A stretch of DNA of 64,000 bases from the NCBI GenBank assembly GCA_965229685.1, contig OZ245920.1:2728001-2792000 (forward strand), written 5' to 3'. The position numbers were made by a program, and so were the translations under genes. Position 1 is the first letter of the stretch, and the number at the start of each line of letters is the position of its first letter. The notes beneath the pieces are model-generated. The model ran no database searches. It was not told the DNA's origin and worked only from the letters and a program-made list of their open reading frames with translations. Below are positions 35,343 to 42,966 of the stretch, in pieces. Origin of the DNA: Pacificispira sp033344895. Its GTDB lineage: Bacteria; Pseudomonadota; Alphaproteobacteria; UBA8366; Aestuariispiraceae.

Positions 35343-35768
35343 TTACAGGAAGTCTTCCAGGTTCAGCCCCAGAACATCGCAGATCGCTTCGCACTGGGCC
35401 CTTTCGCTTTCCAGAAACACTCCGTCCGCCCGGCTGACCGCCAGGGCGACCTTGACCAGCAGCACGGCATCGCCGGCCTCATGGCGCATCTCCTTGATGG
35501 CATCCAGCGCATCGCGCCGCCCCTTCGATTCCGATTCGATGATATCTTCGATATAGCCATTGAACAGGTCGACGGCCTCGTGAACGTCAAATATCTTCAG
35601 TTTATCAATAGCTTCCAGGATCTGGTCGACGCGTCCGCGCTCCGACAGGGAGACCTCGCCATCGGCGATCGCAACCAGGGCACAGGAGGCCATGCACGCC
35701 TCCAGGAACGGCCGGTTCCTGCGCCGCGCCGTGCGTTCCTCGATTGCATGCCTGACCCCTTCGAACAT
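35343..35768 (-). CDS. TerB-family protein
   Basis: A 141-residue all-helical protein. The repeated acidic pattern (ALVAIADGEVSLSERGRVDQ near residue 35, and AVSRADGVFLESERAQCEAI near 110) is typical of the TerB/TerB-like family named for tellurite resistance, with D-G-E/D-G-x motifs that can bind metal. The start MFEGVRHAIEE has a GGGGGAT site. No other ter genes are near, so tellurite resistance should not be assumed. Confidence 0.78.
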   Translation of the reverse strand: MFEGVRHAIEERTARRRNRPFLEACMASCALVAIADGEVSLSERGRVDQILEAIDKLKIFDVHEAVDLFNGYIEDIIESESKGRRDALDAIKEMRHEAGDAVLLVKVALAVSRADGVFLESERAQCEAICDVLGLNLEDFL

Positions 35769-35921
35769 CCTGATCCCCCAAACTGGCGCATTTCCCCGGA
35801 ATTGCGCGGCGCCGCAATTTGACCCTGCTGCAGTGCGGCGGTCAAGTGACGGGTCTGCACGCATGGACGTCGCTTTTACCCTAGTCGCCGATCCAAATTG
35901 GCCTAAAGTGATCCGATAAGA

Positions 35922-36110
35922 GAGCGGTTCCCCGAAAGGGGATCAAAAGGGAATTCGGTGAGATGCTGGACAAGATCCGGGATTGAGGCCGAAGCTGCCC
36001 CCGCAACTGTAAGCGGCGAGCCGATCGCCCAGTCCAGGCCACTGACGGACGTTCCGTTGGGAAGGCCGGGCGAACCGGCACCGACCCGCGAGCCAGGAGA
36101 CCTGCCGCTC
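35922..36110 (+). promoter_or_regulatory. Cobalamin riboswitch
   Basis: The conserved blocks appear in order: AAAAGGGAATTCGGTGAG (from 35945), GCCGAAGCTGCCCCCGCAAC (from 35989) with TGTAAGCGG, the B12 box GCCACTG (36038-36044), GGAAGGCCGGGCGA, and GCGAGCCAGGAGACCTGCC (36088-36106). GAGCGG (35922-35927) and CCGCTC (36105-36110) close the outer P1 stem. It binds adenosyl- or related cobalamin and usually turns off downstream genes. The next gene is a small unrecognised ORF at 36162. Confidence 0.95.
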
Positions 36111-36130
36111 TGTCAACTGCAACCCTAATG

Positions 36131-36150
36131 TCCGGGCGGGGTGCCCCGGA
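36131..36150 (+). promoter_or_regulatory. Possible expression-platform hairpin before the riboswitch gene
   Basis: TCCGGG (36131-36136) can pair with CCCGGA (36145-36150), and the right arm touches the AAGGAGG ribosome site at 36150-36156. There is no T-run, so control of translation start is more likely than termination. Confidence 0.4.
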
Positions 36151-36161
36151 AGGAGGTTTCG

Positions 36162-36479
36162 ATGAGTGGTACCACGTCTGTTTTCCAGACCGCAGAACGG
36201 GAAATCGCGGCATTCGATCCGGGGCAGAGTCTGTCCGCCCTGTTCCTGGCGGAAGAGCCTCTGCCGCGCGGTGCGGCGGAGGGGGCGATTCTGTCATGGC
36301 TTCTCTCCCTGCCCGACGGGACGGACCCGGCCTGGGCCGCAAAGATGCTGGGACAAACCTCACCCTTCGCGGATGCATCCGCGGGCGAGGCCGGCAAGGC
36401 CAGCGAACTTTTGCGACAGATCGCTCAGTTCCCCGCGGACAAGCTTTCCCGCCCGCGGCGTCGGCGCATCCGCAACTGA
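36162..36479 (+). CDS. Small protein of unknown function under a cobalamin riboswitch
   Basis: A 105-residue protein beginning MSGTTSVFQTAEREIAAFDP, with a perfect AAGGAGG ribosome site. It appears mostly helical, has no signal peptide or membrane segment, and ends in a basic tail (RPRRRRIRN). No family was recognised. Its only strong clue is position: the first gene after a cobalamin riboswitch, which normally controls B12 synthesis, B12 or cobalt uptake, or B12-independent isozymes. The next gene, yciB, begins 71 bp later and might share the transcript. The call as a real gene rests on the ribosome site and riboswitch. Confidence 0.7.
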   Translation: MSGTTSVFQTAEREIAAFDPGQSLSALFLAEEPLPRGAAEGAILSWLLSLPDGTDPAWAAKMLGQTSPFADASAGEAGKASELLRQIAQFPADKLSRPRRRRIRN

Positions 36480-36550
36480 TTTCGGTCCGACGCGGGAAGG
36501 AGTGAGACGGAACGGATGACGCAACCCCTGTCATCGCCTATATAGCCCCC

Positions 36551-37141
36551 ATGACGGATGCTCCTTCCCGCCCGGGCCCGCCCTGGCTGACCCAACTGGT
36601 CGATTTCGCGCCGCTGGCGGCCTTTGTCGTCACCTATTTCCTCAGCAAGGACCTGTTCCTCGCCACGAAAGTCGTGATGGCGGCGAGTGCCGCGGCCGTG
36701 GTCGTCTCGCTGATAGTGACCCGCAAGATTCCGTGGATGCCGCTGCTGACCGCGGTGCTGGTCGGCGTGTTCGGCGGCCTTACGATCTATCTCGAGGATT
36801 CCAGCTTCATCAAGATGAAGCCCAGCATCATCAACACGCTGTTCGGTGTCGGGCTACTGGCGGCCCTGGCCCTCGGCAAGCTGCCGCTCCGCGCCATGAT
36901 GGGACACAGCTTCGCCATGCCGGAACGGGCCTGGAAGGTTCTGACCCTGCGCTGCGCGGTCTTCTTCCTGTGTCTCGCCCTGTTGAACGAAATCGTCTGG
37001 CGTTCCGTATCGGAAGCGATCTGGGTCTATTTCCGCTTTCCCGGTCTGATCGCAATCACCTTCCTGTTCTTCATCAGTCAGGTGCCTTACATGATGCGAC
37101 ACAGCGAGACCGACGCCAGCGAACAGGCCGGCGATCAGTAG
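36551..37141 (+). CDS. yciB: Inner-membrane spanning protein YciB (septation protein A/IspZ)
   Basis: A 196-residue protein with about five to six transmembrane helices. Motifs such as LVDFAPLAAFVVTYF, FGGLTIYLEDSSFIKMKPSI and LNEIVWRSVSEAIWVYF are diagnostic of the YciB/IspZ family, linked to envelope synthesis and division. It is full length. Its 3' end overlaps the convergent NUDIX gene by 7 bp. It may be read through from the riboswitch gene. Confidence 0.92.
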   Translation: MTDAPSRPGPPWLTQLVDFAPLAAFVVTYFLSKDLFLATKVVMAASAAAVVVSLIVTRKIPWMPLLTAVLVGVFGGLTIYLEDSSFIKMKPSIINTLFGVGLLAALALGKLPLRAMMGHSFAMPERAWKVLTLRCAVFFLCLALLNEIVWRSVSEAIWVYFRFPGLIAITFLFFISQVPYMMRHSETDASEQAGDQ

Positions 37142-37686
37142 TCCCCGGTTTCTCCGTCGGGGTTGGTGAACGGCGCAGACGGGACAGTCCCACTGAGCGA
37201 CCGACGATGCGCCAGGGCCCAGTGCACGGAAGGAAAGGCGATATCGCGCGTCGGAATCTCATCCCAATCGAAGAACCGGACCTCCAGGCTTTCCTCGCCC
37301 GCCGCGATGCCGGGGGAGGACAGATGGGCCGCATAGATCAGTTGCACCTGGCTGATCCGCGGGATGGTGTAGACTGCCAGCAAGCCGTCGATGGCAATAT
37401 CGGCGCATGCTTCTTCCCGCGCTTCGCGCCGGGCACCGTCCTCCACGGTTTCGTTCAGTTCCAGATAGCCCGCGGGAATCGTCCAGTATCCGCGGCGCGG
37501 TTCGATCGAACGGCGGCACATCAGTACCCTGCCCTCCTCCACCACCACGGCGCCGGCAACGATTAACGGGTTTTCGTATTGAATGAAGCCGCAATCGGGA
37601 CAGGTCAGGCGTTCCCGATTGTCCCCTTCCGGAACCTTGCGAACGGTCGGCCCGCGCGCCGTCAGTCTGTCGGATTCATCCTCCAT
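37135..37686 (-). CDS. NUDIX hydrolase with zinc-ribbon-like N-terminus
   Basis: A 183-residue protein from the ATG at 37686; an in-frame TTG at 37731 would add 15 residues, and neither start has a clear ribosome site. A CPDCGFIQYENP element precedes the NUDIX domain. The NUDIX box is GYLELNETVEDGARREAREE, matching Gx5Ex7REUxEE. NudC-like or ADP-ribose pyrophosphatase activity is possible, but the substrate is not evident. It overlaps the yciB end convergently. Confidence 0.85.
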   Translation of the reverse strand: MEDESDRLTARGPTVRKVPEGDNRERLTCPDCGFIQYENPLIVAGAVVVEEGRVLMCRRSIEPRRGYWTIPAGYLELNETVEDGARREAREEACADIAIDGLLAVYTIPRISQVQLIYAAHLSSPGIAAGEESLEVRFFDWDEIPTRDIAFPSVHWALAHRRSLSGTVPSAPFTNPDGETGDY

Positions 37687-37791
37687 TGCAGGCAAATCAT
37701 GCGTGTTGGGCTTGTCCGCCGCAAGCGACAACTGCTATTCGCATGGCGCTGAACGGGGATCGCCCCCGCGGAAGGTTGAGGGGGATTTCGA

Positions 37792-38907
37792 ATGGCCGAT
37801 CTGCGCCGCATCATAGACGAGGCCGAGGAACATTATCGGCGCGGCCGCCTTGCCGCCGCCGCCGATGCCTATCAGCGCGTATTGGACCAGGATCCCGACA
37901 ACATCGAAGCGCTGGAATGGCGCGGCGAGATCGCGGTTCAACAGGACGACTATGAGACCGCGGTCGAAACGCTGGGACGCGCACGAGAACTGCGCGGCGA
38001 CGACGCCTTCGCGGAATACACCAATCTGGGCCTGTCCTATTACGAGCTGAACCGCCCGGAGGAAGCCGTGGAAACCCTCTGGATGGCAGTCCGCCGGAAT
38101 GCGTCGGACCTCGTCTCCCATTCGAATCTGGGCAAGGCGCTGTACGATCTTTACGCCAACAATGGCGAGGAAGAAGCCGTGCGGATCGCTGGCGAATGGA
38201 TGCGCCGCTTTCCCGAGGTCCCGGACGCGCAACATATCGGGCCCGCAATCTCCGGCCTCGGCCTGCCGAAGACCGCCAGTGCCGCCTATGTCGAAGACAT
38301 CTTCAACGACTACGCCCCGATCTTCGACGAGAAACTGGCTGAACTGGGTTATCGTGCGCCGACGCTGATCCTTCAGGCGCTGGAACCGCATCTGCCGCCC
38401 CCCAACCGGGATCTTGTCGTGCTCGACGCCGGATGCGGCACCGGCCTGTGCGCGCCGCTGCTGTCGCCGCACGCGCAGCACCTGGACGGGGTCGACCTGT
38501 CGCCCGGCATGCTGGAGAAGGCAAGGGCTAAGGAACTCTATGACAGCCTGGAACAGCAGGAACTGACCGCCTATCTGAACGCCGCGCCTGAACGCTACGA
38601 CCTGATCGTGGCCGCTGATGTCCTGTGCTACTTCGGCGACCTCGCCGATGCGATGGCTGCATTCGAAACTGCCCTGGTCCCGACAGGCCGCCTCGGGTTT
38701 TCGGTGGAGCGGCTGCTGGACGACGATCAGGTTGCCGGCGGCTATCGACTGAATCAGAGCGGCCGATACAAGCACGACCCGGCCTATGTCTCGAGTATCC
38801 TGGAAGAAGCCGGATTGATCCTGATCGACATCGCCCAGGAGGATCTGCGCAGCGAATACGGCATCCCCGTCGGGGGACTGATCGTCACTGCGGCGAAACC
38901 CGCTTGA
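37792..38907 (+). CDS. TPR-containing SAM-dependent methyltransferase
   Basis: A 371-residue protein. Residues about 1-150 are TPR repeats (AEEHYRRGRLAAAADAYQRV; YTNLGLSYYELNRPEEAVET). Residues about 200-371 form a class I methyltransferase with motif I VVLDAGCGTGLCAPLL and a following LDGVDLSPGMLEKAR. This resembles NDUFAF5/BioC-like proteins with TPR fusions, but the target is unknown. It is followed by another TPR protein at 38951 on the same strand. Confidence 0.83.
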   Translation: MADLRRIIDEAEEHYRRGRLAAAADAYQRVLDQDPDNIEALEWRGEIAVQQDDYETAVETLGRARELRGDDAFAEYTNLGLSYYELNRPEEAVETLWMAVRRNASDLVSHSNLGKALYDLYANNGEEEAVRIAGEWMRRFPEVPDAQHIGPAISGLGLPKTASAAYVEDIFNDYAPIFDEKLAELGYRAPTLILQALEPHLPPPNRDLVVLDAGCGTGLCAPLLSPHAQHLDGVDLSPGMLEKARAKELYDSLEQQELTAYLNAAPERYDLIVAADVLCYFGDLADAMAAFETALVPTGRLGFSVERLLDDDQVAGGYRLNQSGRYKHDPAYVSSILEEAGLILIDIAQEDLRSEYGIPVGGLIVTAAKPA

Positions 38908-38950
38908 ACAGCGCTTCCCCGCCGCCCCGCACACAGTGTATGGTCTGACG

Positions 38951-40783
38951 ATGGATGAGCAGGACACAACTCAGGGCGGCGGAATGACGACGCCGCCGAC
39001 CAATGATACCGGGCAGCCGGGTACGACGAAATCCGGCACTGAGGCCAACGCGCCGCCCGCGAAGCCAAGGCCGGTCGCAAAGGCCATCGTGAACAAGCCG
39101 GGCGCCCGCCCCGGCAAACCCAGAATTCAGCCTGCGAAGGTCGTGGCGAAGGCCATCCCGGCGAAGAAGGCGGCGGCCAGGGCACGCCCCGTCGCCAAGG
39201 CCGTGGTCAAGGCAGCAGCAAAGAAGACACCTGCTCCAGAGCCGGCAGTCCGAAAACCCGCAGTCCAAGCGCCGGCAGCCCAGAAGCCGGCCGCTTCCGA
39301 ACCCGCCCCTGCCCCGCAGACCGGTTCGGATAAGGCGATACCGTCCCCGACGTCCCCCCAAGCCTCAGAGTCGCTACCCGCCCAGAAGCCGGTAGCCCAG
39401 GTCGTCGCGCGGCCCGATGCCGACCCGCAATTACTGATGCGCCGGGCATTGCGGGCCCATGGCGAGGGGAAACTGCAGGAGGCATCGGAACTCTACGGCC
39501 GCATTCTGTCCATCGACCCCGAATTCGCTCCGGCCTGGATCAATCTCGGCGTCCTGCTGCGCCGTATCGGGAAGTTGAAATCGGCAGTCACCTGCCTGAA
39601 ACGCGGCATCGCCCTGAAGCCCGATGACGGACCGGCCTGGTCCAATCTGGGCAACGCCCTGCGCGCCGTGAACCGCCTGGATGAGGCGATTGCCGCCCAG
39701 CGCCAGGCCCTGGAACTGTCATCCGATGTGGCACGCATACATTACAATTACGGCCTGACCGTACGGGACAAGGGGGATCTGAAGGAAGCCGGAAACGCCA
39801 TCCGGCGGGCGAGTCTGCTGGGCTACGAAGCCCCGGAACTGCCGTGGGACCAATCGCTGACCGAACTGCTGTCCGGGAATCTGGCTCACGGCTTCGAGAT
39901 TTACGAAAGCCGCTGGAAACTGCCGGAAATCAAGCGGCTTCACACCAATGCCCCGGAATGGGATGGCAGCGCCCTGGAAGGACGAACCCTCCTGGTGTGG
40001 TCCGAGCAGGGTATGGGGGATACCCTGCAGTTCTGCCGCTATGTCATCGATTCCGCGGACGGGATTGCCGATACGGGCGGCAAGATCGTGCTCGAAGTTC
40101 AGGCACCGCTTGCCCGCATCCTTCAACGGTCGCCGGATTTTTCGAAGGTCACCGTTATTCCGCGCGGCGCGAAACTGCCGAAATTCGATCTGCAGATCCC
40201 GCTCCTGAGTTTACCCCGCCTGCGTGGCACGACGCTGGATTCGATTCCGGACCATTGCCCCTATATCATGCCGCCATCGGACATCCCGAAACCGCCGGGT
40301 TTGCACGCGGACCGGCTGAAGGTCGGCTTGTGCTGGGCCGGAAAGCCCAGTCACAAGAATGATCGGAACAGATCGGTCGACCTTGAGAGTTTCGCCACCC
40401 TGTTCGACCTGCCGAAGACCGACTTTGTCTCGTTGCAGAAGGGCCCCGCGGTCCAGGACATCGCGGAACTGTCGCTCGGCCCGCTGTTGCGCGACCTCGG
40501 CAGCGGCTTCCGCGACTTCGCCGATACGGCAGCCACGATCCGCGCGCTCGACCTTGTGATTACCGTCGACACGTCTGTCGCGCATCTCGCGGGTGCCATG
40601 GCACGTCCGGTCTGGGTCCTGCTGCCCTATGCGCCGGACTGGCGCTGGATGCTGCACAGGGACGACAGCCCCTGGTACCCGTCCATGACCCTTTTCCGTC
40701 AGACCAGCCCCGGTGACTGGAGCGAAGTCTTCAGTCGGGTTCGGCAGGCCCTGATCCGCAAACTGCGATCTTCGGGACGGTAA
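38951..40783 (+). CDS. TPR protein with glycosyltransferase-like C-terminus and Lys/Ala/Pro-rich N-terminus
   Basis: A 610-residue protein. Residues about 15-160 are low-complexity and rich in Lys, Ala and Pro (segments such as PAKVVAKAIPAKKAAARARP), like histone-H1-type or linker sequences. Residues about 165-290 are TPR repeats. The last ~300 residues resemble GT9/ADP-heptose-transferase-like folds of the TPR-glycosyltransferase family (SEQGMGDTLQFCRY; VDTSVAHLAGAMARPVWVLL). The acceptor is unknown. The ATG at 38951 was chosen over a GTG at 38936. Confidence 0.78.
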   Translation: MDEQDTTQGGGMTTPPTNDTGQPGTTKSGTEANAPPAKPRPVAKAIVNKPGARPGKPRIQPAKVVAKAIPAKKAAARARPVAKAVVKAAAKKTPAPEPAVRKPAVQAPAAQKPAASEPAPAPQTGSDKAIPSPTSPQASESLPAQKPVAQVVARPDADPQLLMRRALRAHGEGKLQEASELYGRILSIDPEFAPAWINLGVLLRRIGKLKSAVTCLKRGIALKPDDGPAWSNLGNALRAVNRLDEAIAAQRQALELSSDVARIHYNYGLTVRDKGDLKEAGNAIRRASLLGYEAPELPWDQSLTELLSGNLAHGFEIYESRWKLPEIKRLHTNAPEWDGSALEGRTLLVWSEQGMGDTLQFCRYVIDSADGIADTGGKIVLEVQAPLARILQRSPDFSKVTVIPRGAKLPKFDLQIPLLSLPRLRGTTLDSIPDHCPYIMPPSDIPKPPGLHADRLKVGLCWAGKPSHKNDRNRSVDLESFATLFDLPKTDFVSLQKGPAVQDIAELSLGPLLRDLGSGFRDFADTAATIRALDLVITVDTSVAHLAGAMARPVWVLLPYAPDWRWMLHRDDSPWYPSMTLFRQTSPGDWSEVFSRVRQALIRKLRSSGR

Positions 40784-40887
40784 CCTCGCCATTTGTTCCG
40801 ATTTGTTCTCGTTAATAAAAATGAGAACAAAAATAGAATAACCCACTCTCCCGATCATCTGAACACTATCCGACGCCTTTCACAGCG

Positions 40888-40918
40888 CCCTCGTTCTCTT
40901 CGGAACGGGGGTATTTGT
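40888..40918 (+). terminator. Terminator-like hairpin upstream of mraZ
   Basis: CCCTCGTTC (40888-40896) pairs with GAACGGGGG (40903-40911) through one T-G wobble, followed by TATTTGTCTTG. It lies 105 bp after the TPR glycosyltransferase-like gene. Confidence 0.5.
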
Positions 40919-40990
40919 CTTGTTTGAATATTCAACGATCACTTCAAATGCAGCGGAAATCCCGGGCTTATTCATTGACGGGTAGTTCAT

Positions 40991-41015
40991 TCCCATGATA
41001 TCCCATGATTACCCA
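40991..41015 (-). promoter_or_regulatory. Three MraZ-type boxes upstream of mraZ
   Basis: Read on the minus strand: TGGGT-AATCA-TGGGA-TATCA-TGGGA, that is, three TGGGN units separated by exactly 5 nt. E. coli MraZ is known to bind such TGGGN repeats with 5-nt spacers upstream of its own operon. Here they lie about 145 bp before the mraZ start and point away from it. Confidence 0.6.
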
Positions 41016-41159
41016 TAAGCGTGCTCACTGGCAGAATGTGGTCGATCTGCGTCCATGCCGAGCTGCTCTGGGAGTTGGAACCCGGGAGAACCGGGGGTTT
41101 CAACGGAGAAACGGCGGTCCGGACGCGAACCGCCTGGCGACAAAAGGGGTGACGGCGAC

Positions 41160-41615
41160 ATGGCGCTGTTTACCGGCACGTTCGAAAACAAGGTCGATCG
41201 GAAGGGACGTGTTTCCCTGCCGGCCGATTTTCGTGCCGAACTGCCGGATGGCGGTGAACGCGTCGTCTACATCTACCCGTCGCCGAAGCACGATGCGCTG
41301 GAAGCCTGCGACAAGGCCTTCATGCAGCGGCTCGTGCAGGCCATCGAGGAGCAGCCGCTCTACTCCGATGAAGAGGAAGACCTGAACCAGTCCATCGTCG
41401 CCCAGGCTCGCAAGGCCCTGCTGGACGAAACGGGTCGCCTCGTTTTGGCGCCAGAACTGGCCGGCCACGCCGGGATTGAAGACAAGGCCGTCTTTGTCGG
41501 CCAGGGGTCGCGGTTCCAGATCTGGTCGCCGGACCGATATTCCGATCACAGCGAACGGGCCCGCGCCCGCGCCAAGGGTCGGACCCTGGCCCTGAAACCG
41601 GCGGGAGGGGCATGA
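41160..41615 (+). CDS. mraZ: Transcriptional regulator MraZ
   Basis: A 151-residue protein with two AbrB-like swapped-hairpin domains. The first begins MALFTGTFENKVDRKGRVSL, with the conserved D-x-K-G-R-x-x-L/I-P pattern; the second is around DETGRLVLAPEL (near residue 92). MraZ binds DNA upstream of the dcw operon and autoregulates it. The start follows AAAAGGGG. It overlaps rsmH by 4 nt. Confidence 0.95.
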   Translation: MALFTGTFENKVDRKGRVSLPADFRAELPDGGERVVYIYPSPKHDALEACDKAFMQRLVQAIEEQPLYSDEEEDLNQSIVAQARKALLDETGRLVLAPELAGHAGIEDKAVFVGQGSRFQIWSPDRYSDHSERARARAKGRTLALKPAGGA

Positions 41616-42589
41616 TCATGCAGGCGCACAACGCCCCCCATCTGCCGGTCATGTTGCCCGAAGTACTGGAGGCCCTGGCCCCGGCCGACGGAGAGTTCCA
41701 CCTGGACGGAACTTTCGGGGCTGGCGGTTACACGACCGGAATTCTGGACGCCGCGGACACGCGTGTCTTTGCCGTCGACCGGGACCCGGACGCCATCCGG
41801 CGCGGCGAGGCTCTGGTCGAGCGGTACAAGGATCGTCTGACCCTGCTGTGCGGCACTTTCGGCGACATGGAACGTCTTCTGGGGGATGTCGGCGTGACGC
41901 GGCTGGACGGCGTCGTACTGGATCTCGGGGTGTCCTCGCCCCAGATCGACACGCCGGAACGCGGTTTCTCCTTCCGCTTCGACGGCCCGCTGGACATGCG
42001 GATGAGCCAGTCCGGCCCCAGCGCCGCGGATGTCGTCAACGACTGGCCCGAGGCCGAACTGGCGCGGATCATCTGGGAATACGGCGAAGAACGCTTCTCG
42101 CGAAAGATCGCGAAGGCCATCGTGCGCGAGCGCGAGGACGACCGGATCGAAACCACGAGCCGCCTCGCCGAAATCGTGCGCCGCTGCGTGCCGCGCGCGA
42201 AGGACAAGATCGACCCGGCGACCCGTACTTTCCAGGCGCTGCGCATCCAGGTGAATGACGAGTTGGGGGAAATCGACCGCGCCCTGGAGGCAGCGGAACG
42301 CCTGCTGACCCCCGGCGGCCGTCTTGTGGTCGTCGCCTTCCACAGCCTGGAGGACAAGCGCGTGAAGGCCTTCATGAAGGCCCGCGCCGGCCGCACCGGC
42401 GGCGCATCCCGCCACTTGCCTCCCGGGAACGGGGAAAGTCGCGCGCCGTCCTTCCAACTCGCATCCACATCGGCCCGCAAACCCGGCCGTGCCGAGGAAT
42501 CCATCAATCCGCGGGCCCGCTCTGCGCGACTGCGCGCCGCAACCCGCACCGAGGCTCCGGCCTGGCCGACCGAAGGAGGATCCCGATGA
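41612..42589 (+). CDS. rsmH: 16S rRNA (cytosine-N4)-methyltransferase RsmH
   Basis: A 325-residue enzyme (also MraW) that methylates C1402 of 16S rRNA. Signatures include HLPVMLPEVLEAL, DGTFGAGGYT (SAM-binding), DLGVSSPQID and VAFHSLEDKRVK. The start ATG overlaps the mraZ stop, and its own stop overlaps ftsL, so translation is probably coupled. Confidence 0.96.
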   Translation: MIMQAHNAPHLPVMLPEVLEALAPADGEFHLDGTFGAGGYTTGILDAADTRVFAVDRDPDAIRRGEALVERYKDRLTLLCGTFGDMERLLGDVGVTRLDGVVLDLGVSSPQIDTPERGFSFRFDGPLDMRMSQSGPSAADVVNDWPEAELARIIWEYGEERFSRKIAKAIVREREDDRIETTSRLAEIVRRCVPRAKDKIDPATRTFQALRIQVNDELGEIDRALEAAERLLTPGGRLVVVAFHSLEDKRVKAFMKARAGRTGGASRHLPPGNGESRAPSFQLASTSARKPGRAEESINPRARSARLRAATRTEAPAWPTEGGSR

Positions 42590-42966
42590 GAGCCTTGATG
42601 ATCGCCGTCTGGGTCGTGATGGTCGGCGTAACCGGCTATGCCCTGTTTCATATCACCTTCCAGGTCGAAGCCCTGGAAGGGCAGCTTGCGGAACTGAACC
42701 GTCAGATCCGCGAGGAACAGGAGCGCATTCACAACCTGAAGGCCGAATGGTCGTATAACAGCCGCCCGGACTGGATCGAGACGCTGGGCGACGAATACAT
42801 GCCGGAAATGCAGCGCATGCATCCGGCCCAGGTGCTGCGCATTCAGGACATTCCATTCCGCCGCCCGGAGAACGAGGGGCTTCCCGCCTCTGCCGGTTCC
42901 TCGGACACGGCCCCCAAGGCACCGGCAGAAGCCGTGCCCGCAACCTTGATGAGGACATCGCAATGA
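42586..42966 (+). CDS. ftsL: Cell division protein FtsL-like
   Basis: A 126-residue bitopic protein: one N-terminal membrane helix (residues about 4-24), then a coiled-coil segment (EALEGQLAELNRQIREEQER) and a Pro/Ala-rich tail. FtsL sequences are poorly conserved, so the call depends on topology, size and the position between rsmH and ftsI with 4-nt overlaps on both sides. It would activate septal synthesis by FtsI/FtsW. Confidence 0.82.
   Translation: MRALMIAVWVVMVGVTGYALFHITFQVEALEGQLAELNRQIREEQERIHNLKAEWSYNSRPDWIETLGDEYMPEMQRMHPAQVLRIQDIPFRRPENEGLPASAGSSDTAPKAPAEAVPATLMRTSQ

Larger units (their letters stand above)
40784..41159. other. Non-coding region before the dcw cluster
   Basis: No gene was recognised. 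The stretch holds an AT-rich run (AATAAAAATGAGAAC), a terminator-like hairpin at 40888, three MraZ-type repeats at 40991-41015, and a purine-rich leader ending in AAAAGGGG before mraZ. It should contain the main mraZ promoter, but no -35/-10 pair could be fixed. Confidence 0.5.

Noticed and set aside
35343..35768. Tellurite-resistance gene
   Set aside because: The TerB-like fold is clear, but no other ter genes are present and lone TerB-like proteins have varied or unknown roles.
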